From Chloroflexota bacterium (GTDB taxonomy: Bacteria; Chloroflexota; Anaerolineae; Anaerolineales; UBA11579), in contig JACPVG010000012.1 of NCBI GenBank assembly GCA_016191875.1, forward strand, positions 32,236 through 96,235: 64,000 nt of DNA, written 5' to 3'. The notes below the pieces were generated by a model. That model was not told where the DNA came from. It did no database searches and saw only the letters and a program-made list of their open reading frames with translations. Of the stretch, positions 40,916 to 50,052 are shown in pieces (position 1 is the stretch's first letter; each line of letters opens with the position of its first letter). The translations under genes were made by a program, and so were the position numbers.

Positions 40916-43072
40916 ATGAACTTAACCGAGATCATTACCTGGCTCCTGCCGCTCCCGCCGCTGCTGGCCTTCGGGCTGATCGTACTGTTCACCAACAAGA
41001 ACAACCGCCTGAGCCACAGCCTGGCCGTCGGGGCGGCGGCGCTGTCCTTCCTCGGCAGCGCCTTCGTGCTGGCGCAGGCGTTCACGACCGAGCATCTGGG
41101 CGAGAACCCCATCGCCTCGCGCCTGCCCTGGCTGCCGGTGGGCGGCGGCACATTGGATGTCGGCGTGCTGATCGACCCGCTTTCGGCGGTGACGCTGGCC
41201 TTCGTGGCCGTCACCGTGCTGATGATCTTCATCTACAGCGTTGGCTACCACAACTTCGGCCAGCCGGTGGGCGACCACGACCACAAGGGCCTGCCGCCGC
41301 ACGGGGCCAAGGAGCACGGCCACGCCGTGCCGTCCATCGAGCCGATGTATGCCCGCTTCTTCGCCTTCATCGGCCTGTTCGCTTTCGGCATGTACACCCT
41401 GGTGGTGTCGGACAACCTGCTCACCCTGTTCGTGGGCTGGGAGATCATGGGCCTGTGCTCCTACCTGCTGATCGGCTTCTGGTTCGGCAAGGAGAGCGCC
41501 CGCGAAGCCGCCAAGAAAGCCTTTATGACGACCCGCGTCGGCGATGTGTTCATGCTGCTTGGCGTGGTGTATCTGTATTCGGCGGCTGGCACGCTGTCGT
41601 TCCGCGAAATCCTCTTCAATGAAGAGATGCTCAACCACCTGGCGACCACGCCGTCCTGGTTCGGCCTTTCGGCGGCCGGCTTAATCGGCATCCTGCTGTT
41701 CATCGGCACCATCGGCAAGAGCGCCCAGTTCCCGCTGCACGTCTGGCTGCCGGACGCCATGGAAGGCCCGACGCCGGTCAGCGCCATGATCCATGCCGCT
41801 ACGATGGTCTCGGCCGGCGTGTATATGGTGGCGCGCCTGTTCCCGCTGCTCTCGGCCGGCTGGCACGAGGGCGGGGCGCTCACCCCGGCCATGACGGCCA
41901 TGTCGGTCATCGGGGCCTTTACCGCCCTGTTCGCTGCCACCATCGCCGTGGCGCAGAACGACATCAAGCGCGTGCTGGCCTATTCCACCATTTCCCAACT
42001 CGGCTACATGGTGGCCGCCCTCGGCATCGGCGCCTTCGTGGCAGCGGTGTTCCACCTCGTCACCCACGCCTTCTTCAAGGCGCTGCTGTTCCTCGGCTCC
42101 GGCTCGGTCATCCACGGCATGGAGCACGGCGTGCTGCACACCGGCGACCACAAGGTGGACCCGCAGAACATGTGGAACATGGGCGGCCTGGCGGGCAAAA
42201 TGCCTACCACCTTCTGGACCTTCCTGGTGGGCGGCATGGCGCTCTCCGGCTTCCCGCTCATCACCGCCGGTTTCTGGTCCAAGGACGAGATCCTGGCTGA
42301 CGCCTGGGGCAACGGCCATGTAGTGGTCTTCGGGGTGCTGGCCCTCTCGGCCCTGCTGACCGCCTTCTACACCATGCGCCAGATCACGCTCACCTTCCTG
42401 GGTAAGCCGCGCACCAAAGAGGCCGAGCACGCCCACGAAACCCCGCTGACCATGACCGGCCCGCTGATGGTGCTGGCGGTGTTCGCCATCGCCGCCGGCT
42501 GGGTGGGCATCCCGGAACATTTCCCGTTCATCGGCGGCGTCCTGCCCAACTGGTTCCACGAGTTCGTCGGCGGCACGTTGCTGGAACATCCCCACGCTGT
42601 GGACTTTGACCCCATTCCGCTGTTCACTTCGCTGGGCGTGGCGCTGGGCGGCCTCCTGCTGGGCTACCTGGTCTACCGCGAGGCCAAGACCGACCCGCTC
42701 AAGAAAGTGCTCGGGCCGGTGCACCGCGTCCTCGAAAACAAGTATTACATGGACGAACTCTACGACTGGGCCTTCGTCCGGCCGTCCCGGAGAATCGCCC
42801 ACGACTTCGCCTACATGTTCGTCGACCGCAACCTGATCGACGGCTTCCTGCACGCCGTTGGAGAGCTCTCCTACTGGCTGGGCGGCTTCTTCCGCGAGAA
42901 GTTCGACCGGCCGGTGGTCAACGGCTTCGGCGACTGGGTGGCGGATACGGCCCAGTGGTTCGGCAACGCCATCCGCAAGGTGCAGTCCGGAAGCATCCAG
43001 CAGTACATGCTCCTCAGTATGCTGCTGGCCTTCATCGGCGTGTTCTTCTACCTCTGGGTCTTGCAGCCCTGA
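40916..43072 (+). CDS. nuoL: NADH-quinone oxidoreductase subunit L
   Basis: A 718-residue antiporter-like proton-pumping subunit, about 100 residues longer than the E. coli protein. The proton_antipo_N part gives way to FVGWEIMGLCSYLLIGFWFG with the key Glu, and QFPLHVWLPDAMEGPTPVSA precedes the Lys-bearing helix. After helix 3 a His/Asp-rich outside loop DHDHKGLPPHGAKEHGH is inserted. The long C-terminus (about residue 560 on) should form the lateral helix that clamps the neighbouring pump subunits; its extra length fits a membrane arm with an added NuoM. nuoM follows after 14 nt. Confidence 0.96.
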   Translation: MNLTEIITWLLPLPPLLAFGLIVLFTNKNNRLSHSLAVGAAALSFLGSAFVLAQAFTTEHLGENPIASRLPWLPVGGGTLDVGVLIDPLSAVTLAFVAVTVLMIFIYSVGYHNFGQPVGDHDHKGLPPHGAKEHGHAVPSIEPMYARFFAFIGLFAFGMYTLVVSDNLLTLFVGWEIMGLCSYLLIGFWFGKESAREAAKKAFMTTRVGDVFMLLGVVYLYSAAGTLSFREILFNEEMLNHLATTPSWFGLSAAGLIGILLFIGTIGKSAQFPLHVWLPDAMEGPTPVSAMIHAATMVSAGVYMVARLFPLLSAGWHEGGALTPAMTAMSVIGAFTALFAATIAVAQNDIKRVLAYSTISQLGYMVAALGIGAFVAAVFHLVTHAFFKALLFLGSGSVIHGMEHGVLHTGDHKVDPQNMWNMGGLAGKMPTTFWTFLVGGMALSGFPLITAGFWSKDEILADAWGNGHVVVFGVLALSALLTAFYTMRQITLTFLGKPRTKEAEHAHETPLTMTGPLMVLAVFAIAAGWVGIPEHFPFIGGVLPNWFHEFVGGTLLEHPHAVDFDPIPLFTSLGVALGGLLLGYLVYREAKTDPLKKVLGPVHRVLENKYYMDELYDWAFVRPSRRIAHDFAYMFVDRNLIDGFLHAVGELSYWLGGFFREKFDRPVVNGFGDWVADTAQWFGNAIRKVQSGSIQQYMLLSMLLAFIGVFFYLWVLQP

Positions 43073-43086
43073 CCGGAGCAACTGAT

Positions 43087-44652
43087 ATGAATCAAACAAT
43101 CTGGCTGACGCTCATCCTGTTCTCCCCGGCCGTGGCTGCGGCGGTCATCGCCCTGCTGCCGCGCGAGAACAAAGCCCTGGCGCGCTGGGCGGCCTTTGCC
43201 GCCAGCCTCATCCCGCTGGCCCTCACCCTGCTGGTGTGGTTCGCCTTCGACGCCGCGCCTGTTGCCGAAGCCGGCTACAAGTTCGTCGAGCGCCGCGTCT
43301 GGTACGCCGCCATCGGCTCCGCCTACCACCTGGGCGTGGATGGTCTCTCGCTCACGATGGTGCTGCTCACCACGCTGCTCACCCCGCTGGCCATCCTGGC
43401 CTCGTTCTCGGTCGAGGAAAAGGTCAACGCCTACATGGCGCTGTTCCTGTTCCTGGAGACCGGTATGCTGGGCGTGTTCCTCTCGCTCGACCTGCTGCTG
43501 TTCTTCGTCTTCTGGGAGATCGGCCTCGTTCCGATGTACTTCCTCATCAACCAGTGGGGCAGCGAGAAGGGCGAGCGCGAATTGTGGGGCGGGATGAAGG
43601 TCTCGGCCCGCACCTATGCCTCGTTCAAGTTCATGATCTACACCATGGCCGGTTCGCTCGGCCTGCTGCTCGCCATCCAGCTGCTGGGCGTGGTCAACCA
43701 GACCTTCGACCTGCCGAGCATCGTGGCGCAGTGGAACTCGCTTTCCAACAGCGACACGCTGCTGGGCGGGTGGGCCAGCGTGGGCGCGGTCAAGACCTGG
43801 GCCTTCTGGGCCTTCGTCATCGCCTTCGCCATCAAGGTGCCGGTCTGGCCGTTCCACACCTGGCTGCCGGACGCCCACACCGAGGCGCCCACCGCCGGTT
43901 CGATGATCCTGGCGGGCGTGCTGCTCAAACTGGGCGCTTATGGCTTCCTGCGCTTCGTGCTGCCGCTTTACCCGGAGCAGAGCAACCAGTACGCCGGAGT
44001 GCTGGCCGGGCTGGCGACGATGGCCATCATCTTCGGGGCCTTCGCCGCCTACGGCCAGAAAGACTTCAAGCGCCTGGTGGCGTATTCCTCGGTCAACCAC
44101 ATGGGCTTCGTGGTGCTGGGCATCGCCGCCGCCGCCCGGGCCGCCGGTACGCTGGACGCCAACGTGGCGCTCAACGGGGCGGTCTTGCAGATGTTCAACC
44201 ACGGCCTTTCGGCGGCCGGGATGTTCTTCCTGGTGGGCGTGATCTACGAGCGCCTGCACACCCGCGACCTGGACGCCTATGGCGGGTTCTTCCCAAAAGT
44301 GCCGGTGTACGGCGGTATCCTCATCTTCACCAGCATGGCCTCGCTGGGCCTGCCCGGCCTCAACGGCTTCATCTCCGAATTCCTGGTGGTGCGCGGTTCC
44401 TGGCCGATCTTTACTTTCTGGACGGCGCTTTCGATGCTCGGCCTGCTCTTCACCGGCGCCTACATCCTGAAGGGAATCGCCAAGACGCTGCACGGCCCGG
44501 AGAACCATGAAGCCGCCCACCACCTGACTGAAATCAACACCCGCGAACTGTGGGTCATCGCCCCGCTGATGGCGCTGATGCTCTGGCTGGGCGTGCTGCC
44601 CGGCTGGCTGCTGGGCGTGATCAACAACGCCATGCAGGCCCTGTTCGGCTAG
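43087..44652 (+). CDS. nuoM: NADH-quinone oxidoreductase subunit M (first copy)
   Basis: A 521-residue antiporter-like subunit with about fourteen helices. LLLFFVFWEIGLVPMYFLIN holds the key Glu, and FHTWLPDAHTEAPTAGS followed by AGVLLKLGAYGFLRF holds the channel Lys. AYSSVNHMGFVVLGI and the LPGLNGFISEF motif are also typical. It is one of two NuoM-type genes in tandem; this first one is the closer match to canonical NuoM. The ATG at 43087 avoids overlap with nuoL. Confidence 0.95.
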   Translation: MNQTIWLTLILFSPAVAAAVIALLPRENKALARWAAFAASLIPLALTLLVWFAFDAAPVAEAGYKFVERRVWYAAIGSAYHLGVDGLSLTMVLLTTLLTPLAILASFSVEEKVNAYMALFLFLETGMLGVFLSLDLLLFFVFWEIGLVPMYFLINQWGSEKGERELWGGMKVSARTYASFKFMIYTMAGSLGLLLAIQLLGVVNQTFDLPSIVAQWNSLSNSDTLLGGWASVGAVKTWAFWAFVIAFAIKVPVWPFHTWLPDAHTEAPTAGSMILAGVLLKLGAYGFLRFVLPLYPEQSNQYAGVLAGLATMAIIFGAFAAYGQKDFKRLVAYSSVNHMGFVVLGIAAAARAAGTLDANVALNGAVLQMFNHGLSAAGMFFLVGVIYERLHTRDLDAYGGFFPKVPVYGGILIFTSMASLGLPGLNGFISEFLVVRGSWPIFTFWTALSMLGLLFTGAYILKGIAKTLHGPENHEAAHHLTEINTRELWVIAPLMALMLWLGVLPGWLLGVINNAMQALFG

Positions 44653-44666
44653 GCTAGAGGAGCATT

Positions 44667-46163
44667 ATGCAATTTCTACAATTCCTTCAAGAGTGGCCGC
44701 TGCTCAGCATCGTCACCTTCCTGCCGGGCGTGGCCGGTCTGCTCATCCTGCTGATTCCCGCCACGCGGCGCGATACCACCCACAAAGCGGCCCTGGCAGC
44801 CGGCGGCACTGTGTTCGCCGTCAGCCTGCTGGTCTACCTGGCCTTCCAGCCGGGCGGCCCGCGCTACCAGTTCGAGGAATACTTCGCCTGGCTGCCGCAA
44901 CTGGGCATCTCGTACCACGTGGCAGTGGATGGCATCACCGCCCCGCTGGTGCTGCTGACCGGTATCGTCATGTTCACCGGCGTCATCATCTCCCAGCGGA
45001 TCGAGGAACGGCCGCGTGAATTCTTCGCCTTTCTGTTCATCCTCGCCACTGGCGTGTTCGGGGTCTTCGTATCGCTGGACATGTTCGCTCTCTTCTATTT
45101 CTACGAGATCGCCGTCTTCCCGATGTACCTGCTCATTTCCATCTGGGGCTGGAAGCAGACCCGCGAATACGCAGCGATGAAACTGACGCTGTACCTGTTC
45201 ATCGGCTCGGTCATCTCGCTGGTCGGCGGGCTGGCGATGTACTTCGCCAGCGGCCTGGGCACGTTCGACATGCTGGCCCTGGAGGGCGCTAACTTCTCGC
45301 CCCAGTTCCAGATTCTGTGGTTCCCGTTTGTGTTCATCGGCTTTGCGGTGCTGGGCGGCATGTTCCCGTTCCATAACTGGTCGCCGGACGGCCACGTGGC
45401 CGCCCCCACGGCGGTCTCGATGTTCCATGCCGGCGTGCTGATGAAGCTGGGGGCGTTCGCCGCCCTGCGGGTGGGCATCATGCTGCTGCCGGAGGGCGCC
45501 AAGTTCCACCTGCCGTGGATCATCTTCCTGACGCTGGTCAACGTGGTGTATGGCGCCTACATTGCCATGGTGCAGACCGATTTCAAGTATGTCATCGGCT
45601 TTTCCTCGGTGTCGCACATGGGGCTGGTGGTGATGGGCTTCGCCAGCCTCACGCCCGACGGCTACATCGGCGCGGGCGTGCAGATGGTCAGTCACGGCAT
45701 CATGACCGCGCTCTTCTTCGCCGTGGTCGGCATGATCTACGACCAGGCCCACACGCGCGAGATCGCCAAACTGGGCGGCATGGCGCAGAAGATGCCCTTC
45801 GTGGCCTTCGCCTTCACCATCGGCGGTCTGGTGAGCATGGGCATGCCCGGCCTCTCCGGCTTCATCGCCGAGTTCCCCATCTTCATGGGCGTGTGGCAGT
45901 CCGACAAACCGTGGATCGCCATCGTCGCCGCCATTTCCATCGTCATCACCGCCGCCTACATCATGCGCCTGATGCGGCGGGTGTTCTACGGCGAGTTCCC
46001 GGCCGAGTTCGAAGGCCACGTTCACGATGTCAGCCGCAGCGAGAAGGTCGCCCTCGGACTGCTGGCGTTCGTGCTCATCCTGATCGGCATCTTCCCCGGC
46101 GTCATGGTGCCGATGGTCGAATCGGGCGTCGAGCACATCTTCGTCCTGCTGGGAGGTCTCTAA
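44667..46163 (+). CDS. nuoM2: NADH-quinone oxidoreductase subunit M (second copy)
   Basis: A 498-residue paralogue of the preceding gene. The pumping residues are kept: Glu in FALFYFYEIAVFPMYLLIS and Lys in AGVLMKLGAFAALRVGI, with FKYVIGFSSVSHMGLVV and GLSGFIAEFPIF. The two copies differ clearly along their length, so this is not a recent duplication. An extra antiporter-like subunit is known from so-called 2M complex I variants, where it is thought to add a proton channel. It lies 14 nt after the first copy and 3 nt before nuoN. Confidence 0.92.
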   Translation: MQFLQFLQEWPLLSIVTFLPGVAGLLILLIPATRRDTTHKAALAAGGTVFAVSLLVYLAFQPGGPRYQFEEYFAWLPQLGISYHVAVDGITAPLVLLTGIVMFTGVIISQRIEERPREFFAFLFILATGVFGVFVSLDMFALFYFYEIAVFPMYLLISIWGWKQTREYAAMKLTLYLFIGSVISLVGGLAMYFASGLGTFDMLALEGANFSPQFQILWFPFVFIGFAVLGGMFPFHNWSPDGHVAAPTAVSMFHAGVLMKLGAFAALRVGIMLLPEGAKFHLPWIIFLTLVNVVYGAYIAMVQTDFKYVIGFSSVSHMGLVVMGFASLTPDGYIGAGVQMVSHGIMTALFFAVVGMIYDQAHTREIAKLGGMAQKMPFVAFAFTIGGLVSMGMPGLSGFIAEFPIFMGVWQSDKPWIAIVAAISIVITAAYIMRLMRRVFYGEFPAEFEGHVHDVSRSEKVALGLLAFVLILIGIFPGVMVPMVESGVEHIFVLLGGL

Positions 46164-46166
46164 CCC

Positions 46167-47606
46167 ATGCAAGCCAATACTCTGGCAATCCTGCCTGAGA
46201 TCAGCCTGGCCGTCCTGGCCGCGCTGCTCATCCTGATCGACTTGCGCCTCAAGCCGGAGCGCAAGGCGCTGCTGCCTGGCATCACCGCCGCCGGGCTGCT
46301 GGCGGTGCTGGCGCTCACGCTGGCCTTCGCCCGGCCGGGCGCGGCCCCGGAGAGCATCTGGGGCGGCATGCTGCGCCACGACACGGCCGCTTTCGTCTTC
46401 CGCCTCATCTTCCTGTTCGGCGCGGCGGTCACCTGCCTGTTCACCATCGGCTGGAAGCAGGTGGAACGGCGCGGCGAGTTCTTCGTTTTGCTGGTGCTCT
46501 CCACCCTGGGCATGACGCTGATGGCCGCCGCCGGCGACCTGATCATGCTGTTCCTGGCCATCGAGACCGCTTCCATCCCACTGTACGTGATGGCCGGCTT
46601 CATGACCGCCGACGAGAAATCCACCGAGTCGGGCTTCAAATACCTGCTGTTCGGCGCGCTGACCAGCAGCGTGATGGTCTACGGTTTCAGCCTGCTGTAC
46701 GGTTTTGCCGGCACCACCGACCTCTACGCCCTGGCCGCGGCGGTGGCCTCCGGCGACCTGCCGCCGCTGGGCCTGCTGGGCGCGCTGGTGCTGGTGCTGG
46801 CCGGGTTCGGCTTCAAGGTGGCGGTTGTGCCGTTCCACTTCTGGGCGCCGGACGTGTACGAAGGCGCGCCCACGCCGGTGACGGCCTTTCTTTCCACGGC
46901 TTCCAAGTCGGCCGGGTTCGCGGTGGTGGTGCGCTTCCTGCTGGCGGTTTTCCCGGCGGCGGTCCTGCCGCAAATCATCGGGGTGGCGGCGCTCATGTCC
47001 GTGCTCTCGATGACGCTGGGCAACTCCGCCGCCCTGGCGCAGCGCAACATCAAGCGCCTGCTGGCCTATTCATCCATCGCCCACGCCGGGTACATCCTGA
47101 TGGGCGTGGCCGCCGCCAGCCTGCTGGGCGCGGCCAGCGTGGTGTATTACCTGGCGGTGTACCTGGTCACCAACCTGGCGGCCTTCGGCGTGGTCATCAT
47201 CTACTTCAACGTCGTCGGCTCGGACGAGATCAAGGACTATGCCGGCCTGAGCCGCCGCCATCCGGGACTGGCGTTTGCCCTGCTGGTGGCCTTGCTCTCG
47301 CTGGCGGGCGTGCCGCCGCTGGGCGGCTTCTTCGCCAAGATCCTCGTGTTCGCCGCCGCCGTGGAAGCCGGGTTGATCTGGCTGGCGGTGGCGGGCGTGC
47401 TGAACGCCATCCTTGGCCTGTACTACTACCTGATGGTGCTCAAAGTGGTCTACCTGGACCGCGGCCCGGACGAAGACAAGCCGCTGCCGGTGCGCCGCGC
47501 CCACATGGCGGCCCTGGTGGTCTGCCTGCTCTTGGTGCTGGCGCTCGGCACCGTGCTCGGCCCGATGTACGACTGGTCGAACCTGGCTGCCGGCGGGTTG
47601 TTCTAA
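46167..47606 (+). CDS. nuoN: NADH-quinone oxidoreductase subunit N
   Basis: A 479-residue antiporter-like subunit. MLFLAIETASIPLYVMAGFM has the conserved Glu, FKVAVVPFHFWAPDVYEGAP the next block, and LAYSSIAHAGYILMGVAA the Lys/His helix. LSLAGVPPLGGFFAKILVF is the conserved late helix. It is the last gene of the complex I run. The ATP synthase promoter lies 67 nt behind its stop codon. Confidence 0.96.
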   Translation: MQANTLAILPEISLAVLAALLILIDLRLKPERKALLPGITAAGLLAVLALTLAFARPGAAPESIWGGMLRHDTAAFVFRLIFLFGAAVTCLFTIGWKQVERRGEFFVLLVLSTLGMTLMAAAGDLIMLFLAIETASIPLYVMAGFMTADEKSTESGFKYLLFGALTSSVMVYGFSLLYGFAGTTDLYALAAAVASGDLPPLGLLGALVLVLAGFGFKVAVVPFHFWAPDVYEGAPTPVTAFLSTASKSAGFAVVVRFLLAVFPAAVLPQIIGVAALMSVLSMTLGNSAALAQRNIKRLLAYSSIAHAGYILMGVAAASLLGAASVVYYLAVYLVTNLAAFGVVIIYFNVVGSDEIKDYAGLSRRHPGLAFALLVALLSLAGVPPLGGFFAKILVFAAAVEAGLIWLAVAGVLNAILGLYYYLMVLKVVYLDRGPDEDKPLPVRRAHMAALVVCLLLVLALGTVLGPMYDWSNLAAGGLF

Positions 47607-47672
47607 GCCTGGGGCGGGTTGGAGCAGGGCAGATTCTGAATATGAGAAACCGCGTCTTCTCTATCCGATTCA

Positions 47673-47700
47673 TTGACGCACAGATCGATTGTGATATAAT
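47673..47700 (+). promoter_or_regulatory. Promoter of the ATP synthase membrane-sector operon
   Basis: TTGACG (47673-47678), a 16-nt spacer and TATAAT (47695-47700). The GTG start of the AtpZ-like gene is only 12 nt downstream, so the leader is a few nucleotides at most. Confidence 0.75.
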
Positions 47701-47712
47701 TCTCGAACAACC

Positions 47713-48027
47713 GTGAGCGACTTGAACGATAAAAAACAAGCCGACCGGGTCTATACCTGGAACATGACGCTGGCAGCCGTAGTTGGTCAAGTAGGCTGCC
47801 TCACCGTAGTGATCATCGTTCTGGCGCTGCTCGCGGGGCTCTGGCTCGATAACCAATTAGGGACTTCGCCGTGGTTCACCCTCGGCCTGTTGCTGGTGAG
47901 CATGCCGGTTTCGCTGGTCCTGATGCTGCGGGTGGCGCGGGCGGCCACCGCCCGGATGGTACTCGAGCAGCCCAAGAAAACAGATACTCCCTCCAAGGAG
48001 GCGGATGTTGGAACAGACGACGACTAA
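47713..48027 (+). CDS. AtpZ/AtpI-like F0 accessory protein
   Basis: A 104-residue protein with two membrane helices (about residues 24-45 and 54-73) of the ATPase_gene1/AtpZ family: LALLAGLWLDNQLGTSPWF and LGLLLVSMPVSLVLMLRV. Members occur first in many atp operons and may help c-ring assembly or carry Mg2+/Ca2+. The GTG start follows the -10 box by 12 nt. Its last 23 nt overlap the atpB start. Confidence 0.85.
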   Translation: MSDLNDKKQADRVYTWNMTLAAVVGQVGCLTVVIIVLALLAGLWLDNQLGTSPWFTLGLLLVSMPVSLVLMLRVARAATARMVLEQPKKTDTPSKEADVGTDDD

Positions 48028-48985
48028 GAAACGCTTCGGCTACCACCGCTGGCTGGTGCTGATCTTCATCGTGGCGATGGTGTATGTCGCCGGTCAATAT
48101 AAGGCGCTCAGCCCGCACATCCAGCTGCCGGCCGAAAACGTCGCCGGCCCGTTCTTCCGGGTGCTGGGCCAGGAAGTCTACCTGACCAATACCCTGGTGG
48201 CGATGCTGGTCGCCGACGCGTTGCTCATCCTGATGGCGTTCTTCTTCTGGCGCGCCACCCGCAAGCCGGATGCTCTGCCCAAGGGCATTTCCGGGGCGGT
48301 GGAAGCCCTGCTGGAGGGCCTGTATAACCTGACCGAGTCCAACGCCGGTAAATGGGCCAAGTCCATCTTCCCGTTCTTCGCCACCATCACCCTGATGGTG
48401 CTGGTCTGGAACTGGATGGAACTCATCCCCGGCGTGGACAGCGTTGGCGCGTTCGACAGCCACCACATCCCGGAAGAGGCCCACTGCGAGGAAGTCAACT
48501 TCCTGGGCTTCATCGGTGTGACCGGCGAGGCCGAGTGCGCCAAAGGCGTGATTCCCTTCGTACGCGTGGCCTCCACCGACCTGAACTTCACCCTGGCGCT
48601 GGCGGTCATCGCCGTGGTCATGGTGCAGGTGATGGGCGTGCGGGCGCTGGGCCTTTCCTATTTCACCAAGTTTTTCAACGTGCGCACCCTGTTCTCGGTG
48701 CCGATCTTCGGCGTCATTGACTTCGCCGTCGGCCTGCTGGAGTTGATCGGCGAGTTCGCCAAGATCCTCTCGTTCTCCTTCCGTCTTTTCGGCAATATCT
48801 TCGCCGGTTCGGTGCTGTTGTTCGTCATCGGTTCGCTGGTGCCGTTCGCCCAATCCGGCTTCCTGATGCTGGAGTTCTTCGTCGGCCTGATCCAGGCCGT
48901 TGTGTTCGGCATGCTGACGATGGTGTTCATGTCGCAGGCCACCATCTCGCACCACGGCGATGAACACGGCGAGGAACATCACTAA
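48005..48985 (+). CDS. atpB: ATP synthase F0 subunit a
   Basis: A 326-residue membrane subunit forming the proton half-channels. The essential Arg is in FSFRLFGNIFAGSVLL, and the last helices QAVVFGMLTMVFMSQA are typical. A loop of about 50 residues with three Cys and acidic residues (HHIPEEAHCEEVNF) is inserted after the NWMELIPG block and is longer than usual. AAGGAGG lies 4 nt before the ATG. The start overlaps the upstream gene. Confidence 0.95.
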   Translation: MLEQTTTKKRFGYHRWLVLIFIVAMVYVAGQYKALSPHIQLPAENVAGPFFRVLGQEVYLTNTLVAMLVADALLILMAFFFWRATRKPDALPKGISGAVEALLEGLYNLTESNAGKWAKSIFPFFATITLMVLVWNWMELIPGVDSVGAFDSHHIPEEAHCEEVNFLGFIGVTGEAECAKGVIPFVRVASTDLNFTLALAVIAVVMVQVMGVRALGLSYFTKFFNVRTLFSVPIFGVIDFAVGLLELIGEFAKILSFSFRLFGNIFAGSVLLFVIGSLVPFAQSGFLMLEFFVGLIQAVVFGMLTMVFMSQATISHHGDEHGEEHH

Positions 48986-49002
48986 AACATACGCGTGTAG
49001 CG

Positions 49003-49018
49003 GGCGGGACGCCCCGCC
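49003..49018 (+). other. Hairpin in the atpB-atpE spacer
   Basis: GGCGGG (49003-49008) pairs with CCCGCC (49013-49018). It sits in the 87-nt leader before atpE, the gene needed in the highest copy number, and could stabilise that message. Confidence 0.4.
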
Positions 49019-49072
49019 AAAACTCTTGCGGAGACATTCCGCCCGAATCTACGACCTGGAGGTTCTTGAATT

Positions 49073-49312
49073 ATGGAAGGTAACATCATCATCGCAGCAA
49101 AACTGATCGGCGCCGGCCTGGCGATGATCGGCGCCATCGGCGCCGGCGCGGGCATCGGCATCGTGGTCAGCGGCGCGGTGCAGGCCATGGGCCGCAACCC
49201 GGACGCAGCCGGCCTGGTCCAGACCAACATGATCCTGGGCATCGCCTTTGCCGAAGCGGTGGCGATTTACTGCCTCGTGGTGGCCCTGCTGATCCTGTTC
49301 GTGGTCGGTTAA
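49073..49312 (+). CDS. atpE: ATP synthase F0 subunit c
   Basis: A 79-residue hairpin of two helices that builds the rotor ring. The polar loop is MGRNPDAAG and the ion-binding Glu is in GIAFAEAVAIY. The Gln and Ser/Thr that accompany this Glu in Na+-binding rings are absent (first helix GAIGAGAGIGI; Ala follows the Glu), so proton coupling is expected. The ribosome binding site is GGAGG, 8 nt from the ATG. Confidence 0.96.
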   Translation: MEGNIIIAAKLIGAGLAMIGAIGAGAGIGIVVSGAVQAMGRNPDAAGLVQTNMILGIAFAEAVAIYCLVVALLILFVVG

Positions 49313-49324
49313 AGGAGGCTCGCC

Positions 49325-50032
49325 TTGGAAGCATTGGGTATCAATCTAGGCTACTTCTTCGTACAGGTCTTCAACTTCGCCATCCTGCTGACGATCCTGC
49401 ACGCCTGGGTCTACCGGCCGATCCTCGGCCTGCTTCAGACCCGGCGTGAGAAGATCGCCCAGGGACTGGAAGACGCCCGCGTGGCGGCCGAAGCGCGCGC
49501 CAACGCCGAAGCCGAGGCGCAGCGCATCCTGGCTGAAGCCAATGGCAAGGCGGCCGAGATCGTGCGTGAGGCCAACGCCCGCGCCGAGGAAGCCACCAAG
49601 GACGTGCGCGCCGCCGCCGAAGCCGACGCCCGGAAGATCCGTGAACAGGCCGCCGCCGACGCCGAAACCGCCAAAGAGAACGTGCTGGTCGAGGTGCGCA
49701 AGGATATCCCGGCCCTGGTGGTCGCAGCAGCCCAGAAACTGGTGGGCGACTCGCTGGACGAGAAGCGCCAGCGCGCCCTGATCGACGAATTCTTCTCCGG
49801 CGTCAAGGGCGGCAAGGTGGAAGTAGCCGCCGGCGAAGGCGATGCCACCGTCACCAGCGCGCTGCCGCTCACCGATACCGAGAAGGCCGCCCTCAAGAAG
49901 TCGCTCAAGGGCGAGGTCACCTTCAAGGTCGACCCGCGCATCCTGGGCGGCCTGGTCGTCCGCGTGGGCGACAAGGTGGTGGACGGCTCTGTGGCCGGCA
50001 AGCTCGATACGATGCGCCAGACGCTGAAGTAA
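49325..50032 (+). CDS. atpF: ATP synthase subunit b fused to the C-terminal part of delta
   Basis: A 235-residue protein. Residues 1-160 are subunit b: one membrane helix (about 8-27), RREKIAQGLEDARVAAEAR and a long charged coiled coil. Residues 180-235 are not b: TDTEKAALKKSLKGEVTFKV and DPRILGGLVVRVGDKVVDGS match the C-terminal domain of subunit delta (OSCP). The N-terminal helical domain of delta is absent, and no separate delta gene follows. The stator stalk thus seems to carry part of delta covalently. The start is TTG, with AAAGGAGG upstream. A terminator follows. Confidence 0.9.
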   Translation: MEALGINLGYFFVQVFNFAILLTILHAWVYRPILGLLQTRREKIAQGLEDARVAAEARANAEAEAQRILAEANGKAAEIVREANARAEEATKDVRAAAEADARKIREQAAADAETAKENVLVEVRKDIPALVVAAAQKLVGDSLDEKRQRALIDEFFSGVKGGKVEVAAGEGDATVTSALPLTDTEKAALKKSLKGEVTFKVDPRILGGLVVRVGDKVVDGSVAGKLDTMRQTLK

Positions 50033-50052
50033 GCCCGCTGCATAGAAAATTG

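Noticed and set aside
44676..46973. A 765-codon open frame opposite nuoM2 and nuoN, rich in His, Gln and Glu
   Set aside because: Its composition is the antisense image of membrane-helix codons. The sense genes are unmistakable.
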